Assembly: GCA_016617785.1 (NCBI GenBank)
Contig: JADILM010000007.1
Span: 186,001-250,000, forward strand
Length of the DNA stretch: 64,000 nucleotides
Source of the DNA: Sporobolomyces roseus
Taxonomy: Eukaryota > Basidiomycota > Microbotryomycetes > Sporidiobolales > Sporidiobolaceae
Reading direction: 5' to 3'
Part shown: piece by piece, positions 47,075 through 59,419 of the stretch
Position numbering within the stretch: the stretch's first letter is position 1
Layout: each line of letters begins with the position of its first letter
Notes under the pieces: generated by a model
The model's database searches: none
Told to the model about the DNA's origin: nothing
Seen by the model: the letters and a program-made list of their open reading frames with translations, nothing else
Made by a program: the position numbers and the translations under genes

Positions 47075-49818
47075 ATGAACTCGACACTGTCTTCTGCACT
47101 CGCCCACCTCGAAATCTTATTCCCTTCTGCTGATCCGTCATTCCTTCTAACTTGCCTTCACTTCCACTCTCGCTCTTCTCCCCTTAATCAATCCTCATGG
47201 ACCTCGGCAGCACTCGTAGAAACAGTATCAGAGAAGTTACTGGATCATTCATGGCAAGAATATCCGAAAGTAGCCTGGATCAAGACTGAGGAGGGAGGAG
47301 ACGGGGATGGGATCGCGAGTATGGATAAAGTAAAGAGGAGATGGAATAGTACCAAAAACCATGGCAAAGGAAAGGGGAAAGCAGTCACTGACGAGGAGAT
47401 TCAGACGAGAAGGAGACGGAAGGTTATAGATGTTACATTAGGGAGGAATATCGCTCTGTGAGTTTCTACACGCTAGACAATCTCCTCTTGAAAGCGAGTC
47501 TATTGACTCATGAGATAACGATACACAGGGTCCGATTACATTCAATGTTCCCCCTCGTTCCTATCCCCGAAATCCGTCGACTCCTCCTCTCCCTCTCCCA
47601 TTCATTCCTACACGAATCCGTCGATCAACTCATCTCCTCTTCCCTCACCCTCCATCCCCCAAAACCCGCTTCTCCCAAATTCAAACTCTCGACTTTCTTG
47701 AATCAATTCTTCTCCCCTCGACCTCCTACCGAATCCGTTCTGAGACCGACTGAGAAGGAACCGATCTTGAGATTGGACGATCTGTTCAGGACAAAGAAGG
47801 AGGATCAAGAGTTGATGAGCAAGTTTGAGAGAGAGTTTCCGACGCTTGTCGGCATAAGATCGAAGGGAAGGGAAGCGAGTGTTTTTGAGGGGGTCGTTGT
47901 TATCGAAGGAGGGAGTGAGGAAGAAATGAGAGGGAAGTTGGAGAGGTTTAGGAGGGAGCAAGAGGAGGGATTGGGCAAGGCTTGGTGGAAAGGATTATTC
48001 TCGATTCGTCGAGATGACGAACGAGAAGAACAATCACCTTTGACCGTCAACAGGGATCAAGGAAAGACCGTGGAACCAAACGATGTGGTCGAATGTGAAT
48101 GTTGTTACACCTCGATTCCGTCGTCTCCCGAGTCGATCGCAACCTGTACTTCCTCCTCACCCCACTCATTCTGTTCCACCTGCCTTGAATCCCTCGCATC
48201 AACCTACGCATACGGACAAACCCCTCTCTCTTCCTCACTCCTCTCCCAAACTCCTTCAAACTTGGGAATCCCTTGTCCCTCAACTTCGACCTGTAAATCT
48301 ACCTTCTCCCTTCCCACCCTACGACAGTTCCTCCCTTCCAAGATTCTAATAGCACTAGAGAAGCGTGCCATTGCACTCACTATCGAACCCGCTCTCACTC
48401 CAAAGCAGACCCTTCATTTCTGCCCTCAATGCTCATACGCAGAAATCTCTTCCCCACCACCTTCGCCGCTCCTACTTCTTATCCCTCTCTATTCCCTCCC
48501 TCTCTCAGCTCCCGCTATACTCCCTTACGTATTACAAACCATCCTCGGTCTTTTCACCCTCTTCATCCTCCTCTCCTTCGCTCTGTTCATCTCCCTCCTT
48601 CCCTCGCGACGTATTTCAACGATTTACCTATCCCTCTATCCAACCGAACCCCTCGCAGTCCTCCGCGCAACGGCGACTCTCCCAGAACTCTTGATCGCTT
48701 CGTTTGATTCACCCCTCTCTTCAACGACTCACTTGGCGTTGGATCGAGAGAAATTGATTTGGTTGAAACCCTGGCGAATTCCCTGGGTAGCTCTCAAGTG
48801 GATTGAGGAATTGTCAGAGGGAGTGAGGAGGAGGAAAGAAGGAGAGTGTACCGTCTTCAAGTGTAGGAGGACGAAGAATGGGAGAGTTGTCGAAGATTTG
48901 GGGAAGCGAGTTATCGGGATTGAGGAAGTGAAAGAAGGAACCGAGGAAGCTCGTCTGGAATTCCTCAAATCTCGATACTTTATCGAGAACTCGGAGGAGT
49001 GGTGTGGGATTTATTCATGTCTACTCTGTTCCTCCCCTCTCAATCCAGCAGCTTCATCACTACATCGCTGTCACTCCTCCTCGTCCCCCACTACTCCGGC
49101 AGAATCTTTGAGGCTGGCACTCGAGAACGCGGCGAGCGAGGCCGTGAGGAGGGTTTGTATGAAGTGCGGAACGAGTGGAGTCAAGGATGAAGGATGTAAT
49201 AAAGTACGTTCCCTCCTTTACCCCTTCTCCTAACTCGAAGTTGGGCTGATCGGAAGTGAGGGGATAGGTCGTTTGTAGGTGTGGTCAAGCTTTCTGCTGG
49301 GCTTGCAAGCAGGAGATTGGGATTGAGGGTTATCGACACTACTGTCAGCATTTCACCATGCGTGCGTCTTCCTCCTAGACTCGATTTTCTCCATTAGAGG
49401 GTCTTACCGATAGTTCGAAGGATATACAGCTGGTCAGACTTGTCAGCAGTGTGACAAGTGTTTGTTGTACAAAGAACCGGACGAGAAAGAGCTCGTCAGA
49501 GAAGCGGTTCAACAAGGTACGCTTTCGCTTCTTCTTTCATTAGTCTGTTTCGACACTGATAGGTGAAGTAGAGTTTGTCTGCAGCTCGGAGGAAATGGTT
49601 GATTGGACATCCTGAATCGGCGGATCAAGTAGATGGGATGGGAGTTTCGTTGGATCTGACAGAAAGGAATAGAGGTTCGTCGTCTCTCCACGCACGTTCG
49701 CACATGTTAAGCCATCCAGGCGCTGACCTGAACTGGCCAACATCGATGAACAGTAGCGGATTGGGTAACGGAGAATTTCGACAAGTTCGCGACGAAGATA
49801 TTGAAAGTATTACTATGA
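47075..49818 (+). CDS. RBR-type E3 ubiquitin ligase with an internal membrane hairpin
   Basis: Six exons (47075-47457, 47529-49203, 49268-49361, 49421-49516, 49585-49674, 49754-49818) give 800 residues. RING1 starts at about residue 315 (CECCYTSI, then HSFCSTCLESL). An IBR-like start (LHFCPQCSYAE) is followed at about 440-485 by two strongly hydrophobic stretches and then ~200 residues before RING2. RING2 reads CMKCGTSGVKDEGCNK, then VVCRCGQAFCWACK, at about 670-705, with the catalytic Cys expected in GCNK. The tail has GQTCQQCDKC. The overall order resembles RNF216/TRIAD3 ligases, which pass ubiquitin through a thioester. The hydrophobic pair suggests anchoring in an internal membrane. The last short exon (ADWVTENFDKFATK) supports the stop at 49818. 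Confidence 0.83.
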
Positions 49819-50180
49819 GTCTGCGATCATCGGGATGCTGGAAACCTCGACATTATATCTATTCCGGTACATACAAGGCTTGTAGCATGCGTGAGAGTTC
49901 GAGGCGCGATTGTCGTCGTGAAAGTTTTCGCCTCGAAATTTGCCCTTGTTCGCAATACGACGGCCACCGCTCTAGCGTTAGTCTTCCTAGCTCTGCCTCC
50001 TGTGCGAGAATTTGTACTGATCATTGTTCCCCCGCCCAGCTTCCGAACTCATGCGCCTTCTTCTGCGCACCTACCCTCATTGTTTTCCCATTGTTCCCCA
50101 CAGAACACACTCCTTTCCTTCTTCCCTCTCACTCCAACTGTCCACACTCGTTTATAACACAACTCTCTGACCCCTCAGCA
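49819..50180. other. Intergenic
   Basis: An open frame runs through here by chance, linking the last RBR exons to the next gene's frame. The composition is not coding-like, and the next gene has its own start with a signal peptide at 50181. Confidence 0.5.
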
Positions 50181-53116
50181 ATGCGAGGGAATCACCGTCC
50201 ACGACATGGCCCTCCATCTCGCTCTTCTTCCTCCCCTCTGTTCCTCAAGCAATCCTTCTTCATAACCTTCCTCGTTCTTTCCCTTCTGCCACTCGTCACA
50301 GCGCATTCCCCGAATCATCAGTATCCTAGATCACTTCACCACCGCTCTTCCCTACCGTCGAATCGATCAGTCGACGCAACTCTTGAAGGGACGAGCGGAA
50401 GTGAACAGTCGGAGGGGTCGGGTCGGTCTACGGGGGAGAACTCATTCGCGAGGAATGTGACTATTGGGAAAGGGTTGCAAGCGGAAATGGGGATCGGAGA
50501 AGGGGAAATCGAATTGGGAGTGAATCTCGCAGCAAGAAATCGGACTACTTCAGCCTCTGTTGAACCTTCGACCAGCTCAAACTCCTCCCGATCGAGCACG
50601 AAGATGAAGGAGAGAACCGTAAGCTCAGATTCTCGCTCACCAAGCACATCTCGACCATCGACCACGCAAAAATCTGAATCTTCCTCACACTTAACGTCCT
50701 CCACTACTCCCTCACGATCTCGCCCTTCCGCTCAATCCACGACCATAACCTCAGCTTCAACCTTTTCTCGCAGTACGACCACCTCGTCACGCCCATCCGA
50801 AACTTCCACCCGCTCGAACTCCTCCGATCCTACTTCTCTCCGTTCCTCGACCTCAACTCGGAGTCGGAAGAGCTCGACGTCTACTTCCACAACTCGCAGT
50901 CGACATCGTACAACGATTGCCCGCTCCACAACAAGCAGCAAGACGACTCGACATCGCACTACTTCTCATGCAAAGTCGACGACCCAATCCTCTTCGGAAA
51001 GGACCAAACCCAAATCGACCTCTCGAACCGAATCTACCCCTCGCGTAACACCCACTCAGAAGTCCAGCAAGACGTTAGCTCCTTCGAAACACCCCAAGCC
51101 GTCGAAAGTTTCGAAGACTTCCTCAGCGAAACCTTCGCCGACTTCTTTCGGTTTCGCCCCTCGAAAAGGATGCGTCCCTCCTCCTCCCACTTTCGAAGGT
51201 CACGCAAAGGGATTCGCAAACCTCTGTAACGTCCGATATTGTGATGTCAAACCTCGCAGGAACATGATCTGGAGTGGACTCGATGGCGATGTCACAAGGG
51301 AGGAGATTGAGAGTGCTTTGGGAATGCTACAGAATCTGTCACCGGTTTGGGAGAACGGTCAAGGGAATATTGTAAGCACTTTTTCTTCCCTTGTGACGAG
51401 ACAAGTGGTTGACATTGAGTTTACAGCTCGGAGATGGTGAACTCGGACAAGGAGCTTATTCAGCTTCGTTGCTGTTCGAAGTGACGGGAGATATTCGAGC
51501 TCTCGACGTAGCAGTCAGGATCGCCGACAAGTCAGTTTGATGTCGCACCTTTTTCTCTCGCTCGCGTTCACTGACGAAATGCTTCGAATGTTCTGACAGC
51601 ATCCTCGCACTCCAGAATCAGAACACGAAGAATCCCTTCATCACCTGGACGGGTGAAGCCGATCCAGTTTGGCCGACGCACGAATTACCTCCGAGCAACA
51701 AATCGGATCTGATCTACGCGGGTTGTGAGCAAGGGGAAATCGTTTCGAATATGGCTGCGGCTGCTCTTCTGATTCTCAAGAGTCCTTGTTTGTGGGATAT
51801 GGCGAGTTTGGACTCTGTTTTTTTATCAGCGCGAGGCTTGGACTTTGTGTCGACGCTTTCCTTTGGCTAACGAATCCGGCTGACGAGTACGCTGACGACT
51901 GTGCTTCACAGATTCCTCCGACTTTCAACGGTCCGAGTGTATTCAACGAAACGGCGACTTATTACGATCGAGCTCTCGCTTACATCGCAGCAGGAGACGA
52001 GTGCGTTCTTTCTCTTCCCCAGCTATCAGATCCAGGCAAGCTGAGGGTTTCGTGAGTGCACAGTACCTACGAGAACTACTTCTTCCGATTCGTCGATTCC
52101 GCCGGCTCGATAATTCAACCCGCCGACAATCGCTGGTGGGCAGTCGGAGATTCTCGAGATCCCGGTACCCTCATGCCTTGGAATCGTCGAATGCAGATCG
52201 TTCATGGGGCTTTGAGACTAGCTGCCGCTCATGAAACTCCAGCTGCTTTCAACCCGAACTTGACGAAATATTACGACGATCTGGTGCAGAGAAACGTGAT
52301 GGACTTTTTGGGAGCGCTCAATACTACGAGAGGTAGAGTGGAGGGCATGGATATCTTCAATTGGGATTACGTGAGTCCTACCTATCGAGTATTAGATAGA
52401 GTGACACTGATGACGAAGAAAAAGTCTGCGATGGAGGAACATACTGAAGAGAGCAAGGGAATACACGCCTTATGTGAGTTGTGCATCCGAGCTAGACAAT
52501 CTGAAAGCTTGCTGACTCTAGCTCGTTCCGCTCGACTCAGACGATATCCTAGGCAGCTGGAAATCATGGCAGCGTTCATCGGCTACCTATTACTTGTCCA
52601 ACAGCTTCGGCAAAATCATGGCTCAGACCTTTGAATTCCAGATCAACCTCGGCAACGGATCGTTCGCTGGACTCGTCACTGGTCAATCAACGACAAAAGG
52701 TCATACCGTTGATGTCTTATGGGCTCACTGGTCGTTCTACGGATTCTTCTTGCCAGAATGGTACAGAACCGTAGCTACTTCGCTCGTCGAGCATGGCTTT
52801 CAAGGCAGGACTTGGTATGCGATTCCTTTACGTGAGTTGACGCTTCCTCTTCAGTCGCACTTGAGCGAGCGAAGAGCACTGACTCTTTCGTTCTCGCTTC
52901 TTTTCAGTTTGGACGAAACACGCGATTCACATGAATGATCTCACTTTCTGGACCGGCCTCTACTCGTCAGGGTACGGATACGTGATCGGTACCGAAGGGA
53001 AGACTTCATCGTCGGTCGTTCAATGGTCGGAAGCAAAATCTTCTCGACCTCTTTCTTCATTCGCTACTATCGCCAGTATCCTCACCGTTTTCATCAGCGT
53101 CTATCAATTCTCCTAA
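50181..53116 (+). CDS. Large GPI-anchored exoprotein with an alpha-helical glycosidase-like domain
   Basis: Eight exons (50181-51371, 51427-51530, 51600-51801, 51912-52000, 52064-52370, 52425-52473, 52541-52831, 52908-53116) give 813 residues, all phases consistent. An N-terminal hydrophobic segment (FITFLVLSLLPLVTA) acts as signal sequence or anchor. Then come about 300 Ser/Thr/Arg-rich residues, probably O-glycosylated. The folded part has repeated helix pairs (FEVTGDIRALDVAVRIAD, ATYYDRALAYIAAGDE, MQIVHGALRLAAAHE) and a DGDVTREEI entry. This looks like an alpha/alpha toroid glycosidase or lyase, which is an inference from pattern. The C-terminus (FATIASILTVFISVYQFS) suits GPI addition. The intron at 51802-51911 has a GC donor. 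Confidence 0.72.
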
Positions 53117-53702
53117 TTTGATACTGTAACCGTCGCTCCTCCCCTTCCTCTGTGGCTGAGTTGCTTTGAGCTCGACTATACCTCAATCTTCATACCCTTT
53201 CTTTTCGCAATCGCATCTCCTCATCCCCTTGTTACTGCAGCTCATAGACTTTGAACTTTACTTGTTGCTTGTCGTAGATCTCCCGTTCTGTCTGGGTCAA
53301 TGGTTGGAAGTGAACGAAACCAGCGAGCCTCTTGAAAAGCCACGCTCGTTCGCAATTCGACCGATTCGCTCGTTCCGTCGAATGTCAGCTTCCAAGATCG
53401 TCGTGTATTCACCTACGACTGCTGAACGATGCAGGGGACGAAGCTAGAAACAGGAAGGTCCGCCTTGCGAAAGTTGAAGAATTGCGAAAACATTGAGCTA
53501 AACTTTTCTTAGACTGAGAAAGCGCGTTTACTTACTGGAGCGACTCGTCATCAGTACTGCAGAGAGAAGAATGAGGGATGTCTCGTAAAAAGAAATTGAC
53601 TCGTTCGGAAATCACTTTTCCTGCACGTTTTTTTGGCTTATCTTTCCCACTCTCGTCTCTACCTTACCTTACCTTACGCACCTCATACTACTCAACTCGA
53701 GT
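53117..53702. other. Intergenic
   Basis: Between two plus-strand genes. A short TTACC repeat (about 53662-53677) precedes the next start. No exon is supported. Confidence 0.5.
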
Positions 53703-55312
53703 ATGTCTACCCGCATCCGGCGGCTCTCGCTTCCAACCTCAGTCCTTCCAAAACTGAGCAGAAACCTCAGCGCCAACAATCTCACCTCTCAACGCATCCT
53801 CGACCTCATTCAGCACTTGAGAACACTCTACGCACCTTCAAACGATACTACACAAGCGCACCCGACAGATGAAGAAGCGAAACAAGCACAATTTTCTCAT
53901 GAGGAAGAAGAAGATGAAACTGTAGACCCTTTACACCAGTGGGATCAATTGGAGAGGAGTTGGGCAGTCAATTGGTTGAGTCTGATTGTAAAGAGAGGAG
54001 AGGAATGGATAGAGGAAGCGCAAGAGAACGGAACTGAAAAGGAAAAGGACTTGAGGTGCGAGATTGTTGATCAAGCAGCTGGACTAGTTGCACACTTGAG
54101 CGCTACTTCTGGTACGTGACGTTTTCCACACTTAATTCCTGTGCGAGCGAGCTGACGAACACGTACTTTTCGACAGAGGGAGGAGCGATTCTTCGACCAC
54201 TTTTACTCCCAACTTGTCTTCCCGAATCGACACCACAAACAGAACCCTTGATGATCACTCTCAACGACGCTTTACCTTCTCACCTCGACCCTACCTCGGT
54301 CGGACTCCAATCCTGGGGAAGTTCAATCATTCTCGCGAGAATGATCGCTTTAGATCCGATCAAGTTTGGAGTCAACGTCCCGAATCAACGAATCTTGGAG
54401 TTGGGAGCAGGAACTGGTTTATTGAGTTTGGTGTGGAAGGCGATGAGTGAACGAATCGAGAACCCTTGCGACGTGATCGCGACTGATAGTCATCCTACGG
54501 TCTTATCAAACCTCGAACGCAATATCGTCAGTAACTCTGCCGCCGTCTCCCCAGCTGGATCACCCCTCGTATCCCCTTCTCTCAAACCCATCAACAACCC
54601 TTCGAGAACTTCCGGTCTCTCTTCCCCGTCAAATCCCTCTACTCCTCATTCGCGAGCATCTTCGTCTTCCACGACTTCCTCCTCTTCCCTCCCCGTCCAA
54701 GCGCACAAACTCGATTGGTCGGCCGTTCACTCCTCACGTGCCTTCTCCGCCGCGACAAATCCTCGAAACCCAATTCCAACAATCATGCCTCCTCCCTTCG
54801 ACAAACCATTCCACACCCTGATCGCCGCCGATGTAGTGTACGGTCCCACTCATTCTACATGGCTCCGCTCATGCGTTGAACAGTTCCTAATCAAACCTGA
54901 CGCACCTCATGAAGTACTCGAATCGCAAGCTCACCTCTCGAAAGAAATCGCCTCCCTCTCCCTCGAAGCCTCCACCACTTCCCTCCCATCACGACCATCC
55001 CTTCACTCTACCGATACCTCCGCTGCTCTAGAAGACGACTCTGCGACACACACAGCAAAGACTACGACTTCCGGATCAGAAACCTCCCCCTTCTCTCCGG
55101 CTTTCCATCTCATCGTTCCACTTCGTCCAACTCATGTCGAGGCGATCGCTTCAATCGCCAAAGTGTTCCCATCGAAGGAATCTCTACCATCAAGGGAACA
55201 CGGGGAACCTTGGAGGGTAGCGATCCAATCGACTACGGAGATTGAAAGGGTCAAAGGAGTGGGAAGGGCGGACGAAGGAAGTTATAAATTGTTCAGGATT
55301 GGGTGGTGTTGA
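53703..55312 (+). CDS. Protein-lysine methyltransferase (EFM2/METTL21-like)
   Basis: Two exons (53703-54111, 54177-55312) give 514 residues. The SAM-binding domain starts near residue 190: VGLQSWGSSIILARM, then motif I ILELGAGTGLLSL, VIATDSHPTVLSNLERN, and the family block LIAADVVYGPTHSTWL. C-terminal strands with FHLIVPLRPTH complete the fold. Ser-rich low-complexity insertions (SNPSTPHSRASSSST) sit inside the domain. The ~135-residue N-terminal extension (HQWDQLERSWAVNWLS) resembles EFM2, which methylates elongation factor 2. Substrate is inferred. Confidence 0.82.
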
Positions 55313-55600
55313 AGGAAGAAGAGGGCATTCTGTGTTGGGGCTCATTATCGATGTTGTAGTATCGCTCTCTCTCGTGTGTGTCGGGATCTCTAGACGACTG
55401 TTCTAATTCATATTGTATCTTTTTGTCTCTCTCTTTCTCTTCTGACACTCTGAACGTCGAAGAGTTGTGCTATTGTTCATTCCACGCTCACTATGTACAT
55501 CCACTACGAGTTCTCAAGCTGTGCAGGACGAGTATCCGAGACGATCAGCTACGATTAGAAAGGTAATCATCGAGGAAATTCTTCGCGCACCTCATTCAAA

Positions 55601-56104
55601 TCACTGCTGCTTCGTTATCCGAGGTTTCGCTAGATCAGCTTGTTGTTCCGCTGCTCTGCGTTCCATCATGTCCTGTCTGAGTTGGAGTACTCTTCGTTTG
55701 TTGAAGTAATCGACCTGAATTATCATCATCAGAAGCAGATCAGTACTGAGCTGAACGAGTACGATCTAGAGCTGCACAACCAGCGAGGAGTACTCCCCTC
55801 GTTCCCCCGTCCTCGCATTGACGATAGCCACTCTCCCTCCTCTCCTCTCGATCTCCAATTCCCCCTCTCATCGAATCAAGCGAGAAAGGCTTACCCAACT
55901 AGCAGCACAATGTTTTCTATAACTCGCATCTTCCTCCCTACAAGCCCCTCCCTCTTGTCCAGGTACAGAAACTTTGTTCTTGTCTAAACATCCGAAATAT
56001 TGGTCTCGAGAATCCCAACACGCTTTACGTTCGGATCGGGACGGAGCATTCGAGTCCGATGAGGTAGAAGTCGAGTCGGAGGGAGAGGAGGAGAACCAGC
56101 CCAT
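55601..56104 (-). CDS. COA6: Cytochrome c oxidase assembly factor COA6
   Basis: Two exons (56104-55895 and 55714-55601) give 107 residues. The twin-Cys motif is C-x9-C (CWDSRDQYFGC) followed by C-x10-C (CREEDASYRKHC), diagnostic of COA6. These proteins fold by disulfides in the mitochondrial intermembrane space and help copper delivery to COX2. APSRSERKACW before the motif is conserved. The second exon continues VDYFNKRRVLQLRQ, which fits the family's C-terminus and justifies the 180-bp intron. Confidence 0.9.
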
Positions 56105-56409
56105 TTTGAAGTGAAAGTGAGGTGAAGTGAAGGAGGGAGAAGCTTCGCACAGACGATTTCGCCGACTTTGCACCTGCAACTTTCCTCTCCTCTTTCGATC
56201 AGGAGACGAGCGGGTTCCTCTCTGTATGTCTCGCCGCGGATAACGCTCGATTCCTTTTCGACGACACATCGACCTCGTTCGTTTTTTTCGTCTCCTCTTC
56301 CCTCTTCCCCCCTCTCGCTTTTCGCTATCGCAACACACCGGCGAGACTTGTCGCGGTATCATCCACCTCGATCACTCGGAGCTAGCCTCCACTTGATCCA
56401 ATCCCCTCA

Positions 56410-57097
56410 ATGACCGATCCCAGCGAAAGGGACGTCAAATTCGAGCATGAGCAAACCATTCGACTCAAGACGATAGAAGGAGTCGATTCATGCCGTACAG
56501 AGTTGAAGTGCGTCAACGAGACGAAAGGTGTTCCTCGAGGTGGGTTCGATCAATACTACAGGACTCGAGCTGGTAGAAACGAGGAGTTGCAAGGAGTGTT
56601 GAATATTTTCTCGAAGGATTTCTTCGTAAGTGGACTAGAAGGCTCGGGTCGCACAACGACAGCGGCTGATGCCTATATCTCCAGAATTCGAGGGCCTCTG
56701 ATCCTGCTCCTCCTGCCGACAAAGTATGTCGTATTTTCTCTTACTTGCTTGCACTGCTTCTCGACCCGGCGCTTAAGTCTTGATTCGATAGAGTACGACT
56801 CCTACAGCATCTACAGATTCGCCCGAGCCAGAGAGCGTCGAATCGCCCGGAATGTCGTGTTCTTCCGAAGACGCTGAACCCGCAGGAAAAGCTGAGATCG
56901 GAGGAGACAAAGCCTTGTACCAACACGGCCAGGAGACGAAGCTTACGTCTGGTAAGCTCGAGCTGTCAATCATTCGAGCACAATATCACTTACGAAAGCG
57001 TTGCACGAGCAGAACATGCACAGGTATTGATGCTATTATCCTTTTCTGTCGATCAAAGTGCGAAGTGATACTGATTCGGTTTCACGGTGATTCCTAG
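56410..57097 (+). CDS. Hypothetical protein, product unrecognised
   Basis: An ATG at 56410 opens a hydrophilic frame (MTDPSERDVKFEHEQTIRLK). Exons at about 56410-56625, 56686-56724, 56792-56951 and 57022-57097 join in phase and stop at TAG. The middle is acidic and Ser/Pro-rich (TDSPEPESVESPG). The last exon is short and hydrophobic, and could equally be intron-derived. No domain is visible. It is divergent from COA6, sharing a ~300-bp promoter region. Confidence 0.4.
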
Positions 57098-57287
57098 TAC
57101 GAGTACCGTCTAGTCCCGGTCCGTGTGGTGAGCGCAGAGACTGAGCAATAGTGTTTGCGCTGGAAGTGCCTGCAATTCGGTCGTCAAGAGCTCGACTCTA
57201 CTCGTGAGGTCGGTTAGGAATCGATCCGAGAAACGTAGAGAAGCGGAGCAGCAAGCGTACTATGCGACAGCTTCCTACATCTAGAAT

Positions 57288-58923
57288 CTACTCCTTCGAC
57301 TTAACATTCTTGTCGCTGCTCCCGACAACTCTCCCTTCTCCATCAAAACTCTCCCATTTCTCTCCACTGACTAGCCATCCCTTGAATGGACCCTCCCTTA
57401 CCGCCTGTTTCAGATCCTGATTCTTCTGACCGAGCGGCGATGGGAGTCCCGTTGCGTGTTTCGTCTCGAAGTAGGTTGAGGGAGCAGACGAGGGAGAGAG
57501 CGAGTTCCGAGTTTTGAGGTGGAGTTGAAATAGGCTGAGTTTACTCAATCTGGACCTGTAAATCCCAGACTTCCTCGAGCATCAGTCTGAAAGCTTAGAA
57601 GTTGACGAGCGAAGGCAAGAACGCACCTCGACTTCGTTCCGAGTGGTTCTCCCGACTTGCGTTTTGGAGAAGCACCTTGTCTGATCCCATTCGTGATGAC
57701 CTCTGCACCTCCTCCCGCGACCCACGAGAGTGCTACATATTCCAACAGTCCCATCAGCTCGGGCGAACCTAGAAAGAGTAGTAAAGAGGAGAGACTCACA
57801 CTCTTGACAACTAACAACTTCCTCTTCTTTCGCCCCGTACGTTCTCGCAACCGCATTCCTAGCATGTTCAAACTCTTCAGTCGCGAGTCCGACCTCTGGC
57901 ACAAACACTTCCTCCCCATCAGGTCCTTTCCATCCCTCAAGTCTTCCCCCAATAGCTCTCCTAATCTCCCCTCTGACCTTGTCCCTCTCCTCCTCACTTC
58001 CCTCCACTCCACTGACAGCCACATAGCTCAACTTGACGTGCATCCCTAGCGCGGAGAGCAGACCTCCCTGTACGCCGAGTAAAGACCACATCGCGATCTT
58101 ATCAGAACAGGAATGAGAGATTGTCGGTTGAGAATCGGCTCGCCCAGGCTTTGTGCGAAGGGTCGAGAGGGAAGAGTAGGAGATTCGGCCGCGGTGAACG
58201 AGGGGATGGGAATGAGAGGGAGAGGAAGTGGACAGTCGAGAGGTTTGAAGGCCGAGTAAGGAGGCTTCGAGGAGGGATGGGTGGAGCGAAGCGATGACAT
58301 CGGTGGGAGAGACTGAGGATGGTAGGGGTGGAGGAGTTGAAGTAGAGGACGAAGAAAGGAGTGAGAGGGAATAAGTCGATGCGTCTCCACCTGTCGTCGA
58401 ACAGGTTCTGAGCTCCCACATCCCACTGTAGTATGTAGATCGAGATAAAGACTCACAAGGTAGTGTGCTGATCCATAAGCCAACCTTCCATCCCTCTCGC
58501 ACTCCCCAACTTTCGTCCTCTTTCTTCTCAAGCATACTTGCTCCGTCCCCTTTGATCGCGAGCTCAAGTTGACGATAGAGCCATGCCTTCAAACCTCTCC
58601 TAGCAATGATCTCAGCATGCGAATCATGCAATACGTCGCCGTGAATCGGGAGTTTCGAATGAGGAAGAGCTTTCAAACCAGTTCTACTCGCTCAAATCAC
58701 ATCAGTTTCGGCTTTTGACGCGAAGAGAGGTGAGGACGTACCCTATTGAGATACATCGAGCTTCTGGAGCAGTATCATTCGAGCGATAGAGACAGAATCC
58801 AGCTAGAACTGTCCATTGAGGGGAACCATTTGTTCGAGGTCGGGGCTTGCCGTTGGATGGTAGAGAAGCGTAGTTGGAGGTCACTGTATAGGCTAGGGTG
58901 TCGGATAAAGCATCTCGAGTCAT
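57288..58923 (-). CDS. TAD1: tRNA-specific adenosine deaminase 1 (TAD1/ADAT1)
   Basis: It converts A37 to inosine in tRNA-Ala. The N-terminus ([14 protein letters not shown], then [13 protein letters not shown]) matches the family. Zinc and catalytic motifs are present: [18 protein letters not shown] (His and the catalytic Glu), LPC-GDAST across an intron with acceptor at about 58390, and [20 protein letters not shown] with the third ligand. The C-terminal part has [29 protein letters not shown] and a Lys-rich end stopping at 57288. Start at 58923 chosen because upstream codons do not fit the family. A Ser-rich insertion follows GDAST. Confidence 0.87.
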
Positions 58924-59419
58924 GCAAGGTGATGGTACAGGGTTGAGAGGAACAGAAACTTCTCTCCCCTCTACCACTCACTTCGCAACTCGAATCAACG
59001 CTAGAATCGTATTAGAATCAATTCGAGAGGTCAGACCGAAATCTAAGTGAGTTTCCTGAAGCTTTCCGCCCATTCCTCGCTGATCTCTTCCTCCCCTCAT
59101 TCTCATCAATCAACTTCGCCTATACAGCTTCCTAGGCTCTGCAATTGGTCAAGTAGAGCTAGCTGGGATACTGGACTACTCTCGAGAGTAGAACAGCTCG
59201 CTATATCGATCATCGTACGTCCTCAGAGCTGATGAATGTCGGGGTTGCTCGACCTTTTGGTTCGCCAGCTGTTTCAGATGATGGACGAAGACTTATTCTG
59301 TAGCAAGCTGCTCGTCGTCATTTTGCACAGTGTCGGCCCGTCAAGTGGTCAATCCTTCCCGACACGTCTGCTTTTTCCGATTCCTTCTCGTCCTCCTTCC
59401 CCATTCTTCTTCCCTCACA
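58924..59419. other. Divergent intergenic region
   Basis: It holds the promoters of TAD1 (minus) and the F-box-like gene (plus). A frame at 59236-59490 overlaps the start of the next gene and lacks motifs. Confidence 0.45.

Noticed and set aside
49575..51440. A single 621-codon open frame covering the end of the RBR gene and the start of the next gene.
   Set aside because: Splice phases end the RBR protein at 49818 in another frame. The next protein has its own Met and signal sequence at 50181. The joint frame is chance.
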